From positions 44,947 to 108,946 of the forward strand of contig JAUNVL010000002.1 in NCBI GenBank assembly GCA_030537675.1: a stretch of DNA of 64,000 bases, read 5' to 3'. Every line of letters starts with the position of its first letter. Position 1 is the stretch's first letter. Positions 26,543 through 36,380 of the stretch are shown here, one piece after another. Made by a program: the position numbers and the translations under genes. Below the pieces are notes generated by a model. The model had not been told where the DNA came from. It searched no databases and saw only the letters and a program-made list of their open reading frames with translations. Source of the DNA: Propionibacteriaceae bacterium (GTDB lineage: Bacteria > Actinomycetota > Actinomycetes > Propionibacteriales > Propionibacteriaceae).

Positions 26543-27739
26543 ATGTCGTCAGCTGCACAACAGAACACCGCACAGCCGACCATCGCACGCCGGCCAATGC
26601 GGGCCCGCTCCACCCGGCACATCCCCACGGTGCTCGTCTGGCAGATCGTGGCGGTAACGGTTCTGATGCTGCTGGCCACCCGGTCCTGGTGGGGGCTGGG
26701 AGGTGCGGCGGTCGTCCTGCTGCTGGCCATCCTGCTGAGCGTGCCCGTCAATGGTCGCTCACTCTGGGCCACCTTGAGGGTGCACCGTCGGTTCATCGCC
26801 CGGCGACAGCACCGAGTCGAAGCCCCTGACCTGCCGTCTGAGTTGGTCCCGTTGGGACAGTGGTTGCCTCGGCTGCAGGTGACGCAGACCAAGAGCGCTG
26901 CTGGCGGCGAGATCGGTGTTGTTGCCGACGGAAACTCGTGGGCAGCGTTGCTGGAACTCACCTCCGACGATGTCCTCATCGTCGATCACGGGGCGGAACT
27001 CAATCTGGAGAGCCTGGGTGACCTGATCCAGCAGGACGACGTGGTGTTCGCCGGTATCCAGGTGGTGACCCTGACTGTCCCCGCGCCAACACAGGCGATG
27101 CTCACGCCGGATTCCCCAGCAATGGTGTCGTACCTGGAGATCGTGGGCGCGGATGCCACCCCGCCGGCCGTGCGCCGCACATGGATCACGCTGCGGCTGG
27201 ACCCCAAGCTGTGCCTGGAAGCTGTGGATCGCCGCGGCAGTGGTTTGGCCGGAGTCCTGGCCACGCTGCGGTTCGGTCTCCATCGCGCGCAGGCCACACT
27301 GAAACGCCAGGGCGTCGCCACCAGAGCGCTCGACCCCATCGCCATCGCCGAGGTGCTCTCGCTGGCCTCCGGAGCCGCGCCGCAGCACGAGGGGGAGCGC
27401 ACCCGGGAGACGTGGCGACAGTGGTCCTGCGACTCCCTGGTGCACGAAACCCGCACCATCTCATCGTTCGGATCGGACCCGACGGCGAACTACCAGGCGC
27501 TGCTTGACGCAGCCGCCCAGTGCCCCGCCATGATGGTGCTGACCTCGTTCACCCTCTCGCCTGGGCAATCGGCGAGGGGAGCGGTTCGGCATGTCTGCCA
27601 CAACGAGGAACAGGCCGCCGCTGCGGACGAGGAACTCATCCCGGAACTCTCAGGCAGGCTGTCATTCGGTCCCCTCGGAGGGGTTCAGGTACCGGGCATG
27701 CTGGCGACAGTCCCGCTGGGCAGACAGGTGGAGTCATGA
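26543..27739 (+). CDS. eccE: ESX secretion protein EccE
   Basis: 398 aa. Two adjacent N-terminal transmembrane helices (about 32-48 and 50-68) are followed by a cytosolic domain. This is the EccE layout, and its position beside eccB, eccC and eccD supports the call. EccE sits at the rim of the ESX membrane complex. The ATG at 26543 (MSSAAQQN) has GGGAGGG just upstream. Its stop overlaps the start of the next gene (ATGA), so the downstream unknown protein is made in step with it. Confidence 0.82.
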   Translation: MSSAAQQNTAQPTIARRPMRARSTRHIPTVLVWQIVAVTVLMLLATRSWWGLGGAAVVLLLAILLSVPVNGRSLWATLRVHRRFIARRQHRVEAPDLPSELVPLGQWLPRLQVTQTKSAAGGEIGVVADGNSWAALLELTSDDVLIVDHGAELNLESLGDLIQQDDVVFAGIQVVTLTVPAPTQAMLTPDSPAMVSYLEIVGADATPPAVRRTWITLRLDPKLCLEAVDRRGSGLAGVLATLRFGLHRAQATLKRQGVATRALDPIAIAEVLSLASGAAPQHEGERTRETWRQWSCDSLVHETRTISSFGSDPTANYQALLDAAAQCPAMMVLTSFTLSPGQSARGAVRHVCHNEEQAAAADEELIPELSGRLSFGPLGGVQVPGMLATVPLGRQVES

Positions 27740-28374
27740 CGCAGACGAAGGCTGGCGCGCCGTCGACCTCGATGATGTCGAGTGGTCCTGCAGGTCTGCT
27801 GCTGGGACGCGGCCCTGCTGGGCCCGTCACCGTGCGGCTGTTTCGTCCCGACCCCACCAGGGCGTTCCTCAGCGCACCTGAGTGGGTCAAGTGGCTGATC
27901 TCCTTCCGCGCCGTCTGTCTGGGCGCACACGTGTCCGTGATCTCGGCCGAGCACCGACCGTGGCTGGGGCTCGCGGACACCGTCCGGGCCTGCGGGGGAA
28001 CCATTGACCTCCTGCGCTCCGCAGACGATGTCCCTGGCCAGGGCCGGCCGTACAGGCCGAGCCTGATCGTTGACGAGCAGGGGGCTGTCACCCCGCAGAT
28101 GCGTCTCGGTGCCTGGCAGGCGCTCGTCAGTGCCAGCAGCCTGGAGGTGGAGAAGTCGGTCGGCGACATGCGCAACAGCGACATGTCCATCATCGCGCCC
28201 GTGCAGGGGCGCACCGCGGACAACCTGCGCCGCGCGTACGCGTTGTCGACCCAGCAGATGAGGAACGCCACCGACCTGGGGGAGAGCGACGTGGTGTGCG
28301 CCAGCGTGCGCCGCCTCGTGAAAGTGAGTACACCGCCCTCGCCCACTGAATACCGCGTGCTGTTCGGCTCCTGA
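27736..28374 (+). CDS. ESX-locus protein of unknown function, coupled to eccE
   Basis: 212 aa. I do not recognise a family. No transmembrane helix or signal peptide is evident. The sequence reads as a compact alpha/beta domain: GPVTVRLFRPDP, VKWLISFRAVCLGAHVSVIS, a middle SLIVDEQGAVTP, and an arginine-rich tail. ATG overlaps the eccE stop by 4 nt, a strong sign of joint function. It could be a cytosolic accessory of the EccE/EccC ring, or a piece of a larger ancestral EccE. It ends 18 nt before the convergent eccD stop. Confidence 0.7.
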   Translation: MTQTKAGAPSTSMMSSGPAGLLLGRGPAGPVTVRLFRPDPTRAFLSAPEWVKWLISFRAVCLGAHVSVISAEHRPWLGLADTVRACGGTIDLLRSADDVPGQGRPYRPSLIVDEQGAVTPQMRLGAWQALVSASSLEVEKSVGDMRNSDMSIIAPVQGRTADNLRRAYALSTQQMRNATDLGESDVVCASVRRLVKVSTPPSPTEYRVLFGS

Positions 28375-28392
28375 AACATTGCAGCGCGACAG

Positions 28393-29802
28393 TCAGGCGA
28401 ACATCGCGCCGAAGTAGGTGTAGAGATTCAGCACACCCAGCACCGACGGGATGATGCCAATGATGGCGAGCCATTCCAGCACGTCGCCCCAACGCCCCCA
28501 TGTGGGGGACAGGATGCGGCCGAACGTGGATGCGCTGTAGTGAGCCAGCACGTAGCCGAGCACCAGGATCGAGGCCATCACGCCTGCCACACCCAGCGGC
28601 GAGTCGATGGCGACCAGCGCCAGCGTCACGAGACCCAGGGTGGTGATGATCGCGCCAGCGGCCAGCAGCGCAATCCTCTGTGCCAGGCCCACGAAAGCGC
28701 GTGCGCGAAGGACAAACGCCAGACCGACGCACATCACCAGCGCCAGCACCCACGTCGAGGGCTCGCCCGCCACGATGAGTGCGCTGATGACGGCCGTCGA
28801 CGTCGTCGCGGCCAGCAGCGCGCTGAGGATGCGGTCCGCGGTGACGGCGCGGGCCACGATGTCGGCCTGAACAGGTGTCTCATCGGCGAGCATGGCCTCC
28901 GTGGAGGCAGGCAGGCTGGGAAGGGCGACGCCGGCGAGCCGGTGGCTGAGTGAGGGCAGGAACGTCGTGGTCACAGCCATCACAGCCATGGTGACGGCTG
29001 CGACGTCCATGTCGTGGCCCGGATTCAGCGCCATGACGCTCGCCGAGATCACCAACAGACCGGCTGTGAGTGCAGCGGCGAACAACGGCATGACCTGCAC
29101 GCGGGCGGCCAGGGCCCCCGCGGCCGCCGCCACGAGCGCGAGCGCAGCGGCCATCAGGATGCGGATGGCGAGCGGAATGACCTCGTCCTCGCTGATGAGG
29201 TAGAGGGCATGCCATCCTGCGATGCCCGCCAGGGCGACGCTCGCCCACACCAGGCAGGAGGCAGTGTGTTGCTCGCCCGCGGCGCGGGCCAGCGCGATGG
29301 CGGCGATGGCCGTCGCGAAGGAGAGAAATGCGGTGAGGCCCACGGCAAGGGCGAATCCCAGGCCACGCTGCTGCAGGGTCGTGGACGTCACGAGCAGCGG
29401 CATCGCCACCAGGAGCGTCAGCATCAGGGCGAGCCCGGCCGTGCGGCTGTGGCGCGGCAACCACGACGGTCGCGCCCGGGTGGTGGCGGCGACGGCATCG
29501 ATCACGTCGTCGAAGGCGGCATCCGGGATGGCGTTCTCGCGCTGCCGCAGGTGCAGCATCTCGCCGTCACGAATGCTGAGCTTGTTGACCGGCGTGTGCA
29601 GGTCCAGTGGGTCGGCGCCGAAGCGTTGCAGTACCCAGGCGTGCACGGACTCCGTGGGGGTGTTGGCCTCGATCCCGGCGAATCGCAGGATGCTGGGCAG
29701 CAACTCGCTCAGTGACACCGACCCCGGCAGGGCAAGGTCCACGCGGCGCGATTCAGAGATGATCGTGACGCGGGACAGGTCTTCCTCAGTGGTGCTGCTC
29801 AC
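28393..29802 (-). CDS. eccD: ESX secretion protein EccD
   Basis: 469 aa. An N-terminal ubiquitin-like (YukD) domain (about 10-95: RVTIISESRRVDLALPG ... LHTPVNKLSIRDGEMLHLR, quoted in parts) is followed by a linker and about eleven hydrophobic helices from residue 120 to the end. This is the EccD architecture, and EccD lines the ESX membrane pore. The GTG at 29802 is chosen because TACGGT ends 7 nt upstream, which predicts a leaderless mRNA, and because the ubiquitin-like domain begins soon after. It is divergent from eccC. Confidence 0.92.
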   Translation of the reverse strand: MSSTTEEDLSRVTIISESRRVDLALPGSVSLSELLPSILRFAGIEANTPTESVHAWVLQRFGADPLDLHTPVNKLSIRDGEMLHLRQRENAIPDAAFDDVIDAVAATTRARPSWLPRHSRTAGLALMLTLLVAMPLLVTSTTLQQRGLGFALAVGLTAFLSFATAIAAIALARAAGEQHTASCLVWASVALAGIAGWHALYLISEDEVIPLAIRILMAAALALVAAAAGALAARVQVMPLFAAALTAGLLVISASVMALNPGHDMDVAAVTMAVMAVTTTFLPSLSHRLAGVALPSLPASTEAMLADETPVQADIVARAVTADRILSALLAATTSTAVISALIVAGEPSTWVLALVMCVGLAFVLRARAFVGLAQRIALLAAGAIITTLGLVTLALVAIDSPLGVAGVMASILVLGYVLAHYSASTFGRILSPTWGRWGDVLEWLAIIGIIPSVLGVLNLYTYFGAMFA

Positions 29803-29995
29803 GCGCTCAACCGTAGTGGGACAGACGCTCAGCGGGAAAGAGACGGGGTCAATGGTGGCAACAGCAGTCGCCGTGGCGGAGGGCGCAGCCTCCACGCACC
29901 TTTCGACGACTGGACTCCGGCATCGTCATTGCCCTCAGGGAGCACTACCTTGGTGTTCATCCGTGCCAGTGCTGCGAATGGGGTGAGACGGCTCA
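29803..29995. promoter_or_regulatory. Divergent eccD / eccC promoter region
   Basis: 193 bp between the two starts. On the minus strand TACGGT (29815-29810) is the eccD -10 box. I find no convincing box or SD for eccC; the sequence before its ATG (GGTGAGACGGCTCA) is only weakly complementary to 16S rRNA. Confidence 0.4.
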
Positions 29996-32900
29996 ATGGG
30001 TGTGATCACGTTCAACCGGTCCAAGCGTGTCCCGACGCCGCCTATGCCACGCGGCGACCTGCTGCTGGAATCCCCTCCCGAGATCCCGCCGCCGAGCGCG
30101 TCGAAACCCTTTGGCGCCATGCTGCGGATGCTGCCCATGGTGGCCGGTGGGTTGGCCATGGGGCTCATGATGATGGGTGGAGGCATGGGTGGCCGGGGCG
30201 CCCTGGGTGGCGTCATCGGTGGCCTGTACGCGGTCTCCATGATGGGCATGATGCTCTCCCAGATGGGCCGGGCCAACGATGACCAGGCGGCCCAACTGGA
30301 CGCCAACCGCCGCGACTACTTCCGTTACCTCGCGCAGACCCGCCGCAACTTCGGAGTCACCGCCGAGGAACAGCGCACCCGCACAGAGTTCCTCCACCCC
30401 ACACCGGACAGCCTCTGGACCCTGGTGGGGGGCGCGAGGATGTGGGAACGCCGCCGGGACGCCGAGGATTTCGGATCCGTGCGGCTCTCGGTGGGCTCGC
30501 AGCAGTCGGCCAAGAAGATCACGCCGCCGGAATCGCAACCGCTGGAGGACCTCGAACCCCTCTCGACGGGCGCGCTGCGACGGTTCATGCGCACCCACCG
30601 GCTCATCCCGTCAGTTCCGCTGGCCGTGGACCTTCGCGGCTTCCGCGCCATCAGGCTCGTCGGCGACGAGGAGAAGTGCCGCCGTGTCGCGTTCAGCATG
30701 GTGGCCCAGTTGGCGACGTGGCATGCTCCCACCGACGTGTCGATCATGGTGGCGGCAGCCACGTCGCAACAGGACGCCTGGCAGTGGATCAAGTGGCTGC
30801 CGCACCTGCAGCACCCCACCGAATCCGACGGCGTGGGTCCGGTACGCATGTTCGCCAGCGGCGCCGCCGACCTGTCGCCCCTGGCTGTCGCAGCGCAGTC
30901 CGCGGACCAGGTCCCGGCACTGATGGTGGTGGTCACGGACGGCATCGACGGCGTGGACGCGTCACAGTTCGAGACGCCGTCGACGAAGTCGGTCACCATC
31001 GAGGTCACCGGGCTCCGCGACCTGCCGCGATCCTTTGAGCCCCGGGTGGCCGTGTTCGAGGTGCGCGACGACACCATCACGTTGCACCGTCGAACCGCCA
31101 AGAACCCGCACGCCCGCACCCCGTTCGGTCGTCCCGACCAGATCACACCGGTGTATGCGGAGATGCTGGCCCGCGCGATGGCCCCGTTCCGCATGCCTGC
31201 CATGACCGACGGCAACGCCGACGGCGAAGTCACCGACGTCGTCTTCGAGGCGCCGAAGGACTACCCGGCCATGCTGGGCGTGGGCGACCCTCTGACCCTG
31301 GACCCCCGGCTCGCCTGGCGGCCGCGTCCGCTCCGGCAGCACCTGCGCGTACCCTTCGGCACCGGCGACGACGGCCGCACGGTGGAACTCGACATCAAGG
31401 AGTCCGCCCAGGGCGGCATGGGACCCCACGGCATCTGCATCGGCGCCACCGGCTCCGGCAAGTCGGAGTTCCTGCGCACGCTGGTGCTGGGTCTGGCGAT
31501 GACCCACTCCACGGAACAATTGAACTTCATCCTCGTCGACTTCAAGGGTGGCGCCACCTTCCTCGGCCTCGACGAGTTGCCCCACACCTCGGCGGTCATC
31601 ACCAACCTCGAAGGCGAACTCAGCCTCGTGGACCGCATGGCTGATGCCATCGGCGGTGAACTGGACCGACGGATGGAGGCGCTGCGTGCCTACGGCAACT
31701 TCAAGAACCGTGAGGACTACGAGACGGCGCGCCAAGCCGGGGCCGACATCCCGCCCATGCCCAGCCTCCTCATCGTCGTCGACGAGTTCTCCGAGCTGCT
31801 GACCGCCCGCCCCGAGTTCATCGACCTGTTCGTCCAGATCGGACGCGTGGGGCGCTCCATCGCCGTGCACCAGTTGCTCGCCTCGCAGCGGCTGGAGGAG
31901 AACAAGCTCCGTGGTCTCGACACGTTCCTGTCGTACCGGATCGCGCTGCGCACCTTCAGCCCCGGCGAATCTCGGGCTGTCATCGGTGTGCCCGATGCCT
32001 ACGAACTGCCCAACCCACCCGGCAACGGCTACCTGAAGTTCGACACCACCAGCATGACCCGGTTCAAGGCGGCCTATGTGTCCGGACCGTGGCATGGAAC
32101 GCCCGCGCTGCCCGAGGAGGAACTGGACTCGGTGCTCGAGGGCAAGGTGGTCGAGTCACGATGGGTGCCCCCTGCGCTGGAGTTCAGCCTCGACTACGTC
32201 ATGCCGGTGACACCTCCCGCGCCCGACCCCGTCGAGATCCGACCGCGCATCCAGACCACGGACGTGGCCGAGGCCGCCCCGGAGGCCGCTCCCGAGGCCG
32301 AGGATGACGAAACCTTGCTGTCCATCGCTGTCGGGCGTCTGCGGGGCCACGGCTGGCCGTCGCACAAGGTGTGGCTGCCACCGCTGGACGAACCACCGAC
32401 GATGGACCAGCTTCTCGGCCCACTGCAGGAGGTGGAGGGCCGCGGCCTCACCACCCAGCAGGAGTCGTGGCGGGGAAATCTCAGGGCCGCCGTCGGGCTC
32501 ATCGACAAGCCGCGGCAACAGCGGCGCGACCCCTGGTGGCTCGATTTCTCCGGCTCCGGTGGCAACCTCGGCGTGGCCGGTGGTCCCCAGTCGGGCAAGT
32601 CCATGGCGCTGCGGGCAGCCATCGCGGGCCTCTCGCTCACGCACACCCCGGCTGAGGTGGGGTTCTACTGTCTCGACTTCGGCGGCGGTTCGCTGTTGTC
32701 CATGCGGAACCTGCCACACATGGGCTCCGTCACGAGCCGTCTCGACGTCGACCGCGTTCGCCGCACCGTCGCCGAGATCACGTCACTGCGGGCGACGCGC
32801 GAGCGCCAGTTCGCCGAGTACGGAATCGACGGCATGGGTACCTACCGTCAGGCCCGCAAGGACGGAACCATCCCCGCCGACCGCTTTCCCACCGATGTCT

Positions 32901-34078
32901 TCTTCGTCATTGACGGCTGGTCCACGCTCAAGACCGAGTTCGAGGCGCTCGAGCCGCAGGTCCAGGTGCTGGCCAACGGTGGGTTGGGGTTCGGCATCCA
33001 CGTCTGGGTTGCCGCCTCCAAGTGGTCCGAGATCCGGGCTGGGACGAAGGACGCGCTGCAGAACCGCATCGAGCTGAAACTGGGCGACGCCTTCGATTCG
33101 GAGATCGACCGCAAGATCCAGGTCATCATCCCCACCGGTCGCCCCGGCCGGGGCATCACTTCCGGGGGACTGCACACCCTCATCGCGCTTCCGCGTATCG
33201 ACGGCGTGGAGGACGCCTCCGACGTCGCCGCCGGACAGCGCGCCTTCATCCAGGCAATATCGGCTGCGTGGCGTGGACCCGGCGCGGCCGAAGTCCGTCT
33301 GCTGCCCGAGGAACTCAGCCTCACCGCGGACCTTCCTGCCATCAGCCACGACCCGGTGGACAGGAGCATTCCGTACGGCGTCGACGAGCTGGAGCTGGCG
33401 CCGGTGGTGCTCAACCCCTCGTCGGACCCGCACATGGTGGTCATCGGTGGCCCGCAGTGCGGCAAGTCCAACCTGCTCCGGACGTTGCTCCACGGCATCA
33501 CCACCCGCTACACGCCGAAGGAGGCCAAGATCATCATCGTCGACTATCGGCGGGCACTCCTGGGGGAAATCGAGAGCGAGCACCTCATCGGCTACTACCC
33601 GTCGGCGTCGGCCGCCACCCCGATGCTGCTGCAGGCGGCCGAGGCCGTGCGCGCGCGTCTGCCCGGACCGGACGTGACCCAGCAGCAGCTGAGGGACAGG
33701 TCGTGGTGGAAGGGCTCGGAGATGTTCATCGTCATCGACGACTACGAACTGGTGGCGACCTCCATGGGCAACCCCATGGCGCCGTTCGGCGACCTCATCA
33801 GCCAGGCCAGCGACATCGGTCTGCACATCATCCTGGCCCGCGGGGCCGGTGGTGCGGGACGCGCGGTGTTCGGTGACCCACTGATCACGCGGATGAAGGA
33901 ATCCGCCAACCCGGGCCTCATCATGAGCGGCAGCAAGGACGAGGGTGCCCTGTGGAGCGACGTCAAGGCCTCGAGCATGCCGCCCGGCCGCGGCACCCTC
34001 ATCACCCGGACGTTCAAGGGTGCCATCCAGACGGCTGTGTACGACGGCACGGCAGGCCAGTCGCTCGGGTCGCAGTAG
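29996..34078 (+). CDS. eccC: ESX secretion ATPase EccC (three FtsK/SpoIIIE-type domains)
   Basis: 1360 aa, a single full-length EccC rather than the split EccCa/EccCb form. Two transmembrane helices lie near residues 40-60 and 68-88. Three ATPase domains follow, with Walker A motifs GATGSGKS (near 483), GGPQSGKS (near 863) and GGPQCGKS (near 1152). The Walker B of domain 1, LLIVVDEFSEL, keeps the catalytic Glu. Those of domains 2 (FFVIDGW) and 3 (FIVIDDYE) are altered, as is normal for regulatory EccC domains. EccC recruits WXG100 substrates and powers export. It stands between eccD and mycP. Confidence 0.96.
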   Translation: MGVITFNRSKRVPTPPMPRGDLLLESPPEIPPPSASKPFGAMLRMLPMVAGGLAMGLMMMGGGMGGRGALGGVIGGLYAVSMMGMMLSQMGRANDDQAAQLDANRRDYFRYLAQTRRNFGVTAEEQRTRTEFLHPTPDSLWTLVGGARMWERRRDAEDFGSVRLSVGSQQSAKKITPPESQPLEDLEPLSTGALRRFMRTHRLIPSVPLAVDLRGFRAIRLVGDEEKCRRVAFSMVAQLATWHAPTDVSIMVAAATSQQDAWQWIKWLPHLQHPTESDGVGPVRMFASGAADLSPLAVAAQSADQVPALMVVVTDGIDGVDASQFETPSTKSVTIEVTGLRDLPRSFEPRVAVFEVRDDTITLHRRTAKNPHARTPFGRPDQITPVYAEMLARAMAPFRMPAMTDGNADGEVTDVVFEAPKDYPAMLGVGDPLTLDPRLAWRPRPLRQHLRVPFGTGDDGRTVELDIKESAQGGMGPHGICIGATGSGKSEFLRTLVLGLAMTHSTEQLNFILVDFKGGATFLGLDELPHTSAVITNLEGELSLVDRMADAIGGELDRRMEALRAYGNFKNREDYETARQAGADIPPMPSLLIVVDEFSELLTARPEFIDLFVQIGRVGRSIAVHQLLASQRLEENKLRGLDTFLSYRIALRTFSPGESRAVIGVPDAYELPNPPGNGYLKFDTTSMTRFKAAYVSGPWHGTPALPEEELDSVLEGKVVESRWVPPALEFSLDYVMPVTPPAPDPVEIRPRIQTTDVAEAAPEAAPEAEDDETLLSIAVGRLRGHGWPSHKVWLPPLDEPPTMDQLLGPLQEVEGRGLTTQQESWRGNLRAAVGLIDKPRQQRRDPWWLDFSGSGGNLGVAGGPQSGKSMALRAAIAGLSLTHTPAEVGFYCLDFGGGSLLSMRNLPHMGSVTSRLDVDRVRRTVAEITSLRATRERQFAEYGIDGMGTYRQARKDGTIPADRFPTDVFFVIDGWSTLKTEFEALEPQVQVLANGGLGFGIHVWVAASKWSEIRAGTKDALQNRIELKLGDAFDSEIDRKIQVIIPTGRPGRGITSGGLHTLIALPRIDGVEDASDVAAGQRAFIQAISAAWRGPGAAEVRLLPEELSLTADLPAISHDPVDRSIPYGVDELELAPVVLNPSSDPHMVVIGGPQCGKSNLLRTLLHGITTRYTPKEAKIIIVDYRRALLGEIESEHLIGYYPSASAATPMLLQAAEAVRARLPGPDVTQQQLRDRSWWKGSEMFIVIDDYELVATSMGNPMAPFGDLISQASDIGLHIILARGAGGAGRAVFGDPLITRMKESANPGLIMSGSKDEGALWSDVKASSMPPGRGTLITRTFKGAIQTAVYDGTAGQSLGSQ

Positions 34079-34100
34079 CGGACTGGAGCAGCGGGTCGGG

Positions 34101-35375
34101 TCAGGACTTGTTGCGCCGGGTTGCAGCCGGGAGCGAGATGGCCATCACCAGACCGACGGCTGCCAGCACGACGGCACCCGCACCCACCGACACCGCGATC
34201 AGGGCGGGCACCATGTCCGGTTCCCGGCTCGTCGGGAGGTAGTCGACCAACACGTCCGTGTCGGCACCGGGATTGCCCTCCTGCGGCCGTGCGACGCCGG
34301 TGAGGGCGCGCATCGGGTTGACGATCCCGTAACCGATCCGGCTGTCCGGCACTGCGGCCGGCGGCGGGTCGGCGGTCTCCATGAGCCTTCTCCGGACCTC
34401 ATCAGGCGTCATCGTCGAGTCGGCCTCCAGCATGAGCGCGACGACACCGCTGACGATGGGTGCGGCGAAGGAGGTGCCGTCGATGCCGTCGGCGTAGGAC
34501 TGGTTCTTGTAGATGGCGTTCTCCCGGCTCTTCGACGGGCGAAGGGCCATGAGGTCCTCGCCGGGAGCGCCGATCACTGCACCCGTGTTTGCCAGGCTCC
34601 GAGCGCTCGCAGCATCGGTCCGGGTGGAGCTGCCGACGGAGATCACACCCTCGAAGGCGCCGGGATACGACGGGGCCATGACGTCCGGATAGTTGCCTGC
34701 GGCCGCGACAACCACGATCCCCGCTTTGAGGGCATCAGCGACGGCGTCCCTGTAGGAGCGCAGGAGAGGATCGGAACCGTCGACGGACTGTGAGAGGTTG
34801 ATGATGTTCACGCCGCGCGCCGTTGCGTCACGGACCGCTGCGATGGTCGGCCCCAGCGGGGTGTTCTCCTGGCCCTCCTGGCGCTCGGAAACGCGGAGTA
34901 CACGGTAGGAGATGATCGTGGCGTCCGGCGCAATGCCGGCGAAATCCGTGCGGACGTCCACGTCCCTGCCGTCGGGGCGGGCAGCTGCGATCAGCGATGC
35001 CACGGCGGTGCCGTGGGTGCAGTCCACCCCGCCAGCCTTCATGTCGTCCTCGTTCATGCCGTCCAGGACGTCGAGGGTCTCCACCTTGTCGTTGCCGGCG
35101 AAGAACGGTGTTCCCGTGGCGGCCACCCCGGTGTCGATGACGGCCACCTTGATGTTGGCACCGGTGGCCAGGCCCCAGGCTGCTTGCATGTCCAACCGAT
35201 CCAGGTGCCACGCGCGCGGCGGCACGTTGCCGTCCGCGGTGGCGCCGTTGCCGTCAGGCACACAAGTGGTGGAGTTGAGGTCTGTCACCCTCGTTTCAGC
35301 GTGGGCATTCCCGAGGGTGTTCAGCGACAACAGCACGGCGAAGGATGCGGCGGCTGCCAGTCGTCGATACTTCAC
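34101..35375 (-). CDS. mycP: Mycosin, ESX-associated subtilisin-like protease
   Basis: 424 aa. A signal peptide (cleavage near NAHA-ET) leads to an S8 protease domain with the triad Asp (VAVIDTG), His (CTHGTAVAS) and Ser (GTSFAAPIVSG). A C-terminal transmembrane helix (about residues 392-415) and a short basic tail hold it in the membrane. MycP is needed for ESX stability and processes some substrates. The GTG at 35375 is chosen because TACGCT ends 6 nt upstream (leaderless) and because it gives a normal signal peptide; the frame runs further 5' into the pheA promoter. Convergent with eccC, 22 nt apart. Confidence 0.93.
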   Translation of the reverse strand: MKYRRLAAAASFAVLLSLNTLGNAHAETRVTDLNSTTCVPDGNGATADGNVPPRAWHLDRLDMQAAWGLATGANIKVAVIDTGVAATGTPFFAGNDKVETLDVLDGMNEDDMKAGGVDCTHGTAVASLIAAARPDGRDVDVRTDFAGIAPDATIISYRVLRVSERQEGQENTPLGPTIAAVRDATARGVNIINLSQSVDGSDPLLRSYRDAVADALKAGIVVVAAAGNYPDVMAPSYPGAFEGVISVGSSTRTDAASARSLANTGAVIGAPGEDLMALRPSKSRENAIYKNQSYADGIDGTSFAAPIVSGVVALMLEADSTMTPDEVRRRLMETADPPPAAVPDSRIGYGIVNPMRALTGVARPQEGNPGADTDVLVDYLPTSREPDMVPALIAVSVGAGAVVLAAVGLVMAISLPAATRRNKS

Positions 35376-35381
35376 CAGGGC

Positions 35382-35433
35382 AGCGTATCCCGCGGACGGA
35401 TCTGGACCGCGCGCATGGCCCATGCAATAGCCT
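35382..35433. promoter_or_regulatory. Back-to-back leaderless promoters for mycP and pheA
   Basis: On the minus strand TACGCT (35387-35382) ends 6 nt before the mycP GTG. On the plus strand TAGCCT (35428-35433) ends 7 nt before the pheA GTG. The whole gap is 65 bp, so the two promoters nearly abut. Confidence 0.5.
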
Positions 35434-35440
35434 TGCACCC

Positions 35441-36358
35441 GTGCTCGGCTATTTCGGACCCGCGGGAACATTCACACACCAGGCGCTCCTCTCTGTCACC
35501 GACGAGGAGTCCATGCCCCTGCCCAGCGTCGCCCAGGCGCTGGATGCCGTGCGCACCGGACAGGTGGATCGGGCGGTTGTCCCCATTGAGAACTCCGTCG
35601 AGGGCGGGGTGTCAGCAACGCTGGACGAACTCATCGCAGGCGATCCACTCGTCATCGTCGGCGAGATCGTCATTCCTGTCACGTTCGGCCTCTACACGCG
35701 GCCGGGCACGTCACTTGCCGACGTCCGCCATGTCCTGACCCATGGACACGCCCTCGCGCAGGTGCGCGACTGGTTGGCCCGTGAACTGCCCGACGCCGTC
35801 GTCACGGCCGCCGGATCCACCGCCGGCGCGGCGCAGGAGGTGGCGGACCCGGCGTCACGCCATGATGCTGCGATCTGCGCCCGGGTGGCCGGCGAGATCT
35901 ACGGGCTGGACGAGGTCGCCTACGGGATCGAGGACAACCCCGGCGCGGTGACACGCTTCGTGATCGTCGGACTGCCCGGACCCGTCCCCACCCGCACGGG
36001 GACGGACAAGACCACACTGGTCGCCTACATGCACATGGACCGCTCCGGTGCCCTGCTGGAGATCCTCGAGCAGTTCGCCGTCAGGGGTGTGAACCTGACC
36101 CGCATCGAGTCGCGCCCCACCAAGACATTCCTGGGCAGCTACTGCTTCGCCATCGACGCCGAGGGGCACCTGCACGACCGTCGCGTCTCCGAGGCGCTGC
36201 TGGGACTGCACCGGATCTGTCGCGACGTAATTTTCCTGGGCTCCTATGCCCGTGCCGACCAGCAGCCCCCCGACGTCCCCATGGGGTTCACTGACGGCGA
36301 CTTCCGTGAGGCCTCGGAGTGGCTGGCGACCCTCGAGCGTCCCAACGGACACGCCTGA
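35441..36358 (+). CDS. pheA: Prephenate dehydratase
   Basis: 305 aa, converting prephenate to phenylpyruvate for phenylalanine. The catalytic domain shows GYFGPAGTFTHQA, PIENSVEGGV and the Thr-bearing DNPGAVTRFVIV. A C-terminal ACT domain (about 200-275) carries NLTRIESRP, the phenylalanine-sensing motif, so feedback inhibition is expected. The GTG at 35441 is chosen because of the -10 box 7 nt upstream and because GYFGPAGTF normally begins the protein. No other aromatic pathway gene is adjacent; its neighbour mycP is divergent. Confidence 0.94.
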   Translation: MLGYFGPAGTFTHQALLSVTDEESMPLPSVAQALDAVRTGQVDRAVVPIENSVEGGVSATLDELIAGDPLVIVGEIVIPVTFGLYTRPGTSLADVRHVLTHGHALAQVRDWLARELPDAVVTAAGSTAGAAQEVADPASRHDAAICARVAGEIYGLDEVAYGIEDNPGAVTRFVIVGLPGPVPTRTGTDKTTLVAYMHMDRSGALLEILEQFAVRGVNLTRIESRPTKTFLGSYCFAIDAEGHLHDRRVSEALLGLHRICRDVIFLGSYARADQQPPDVPMGFTDGDFREASEWLATLERPNGHA

Positions 36359-36380
36359 GCCCTGCGAGGCCAACCGAACG

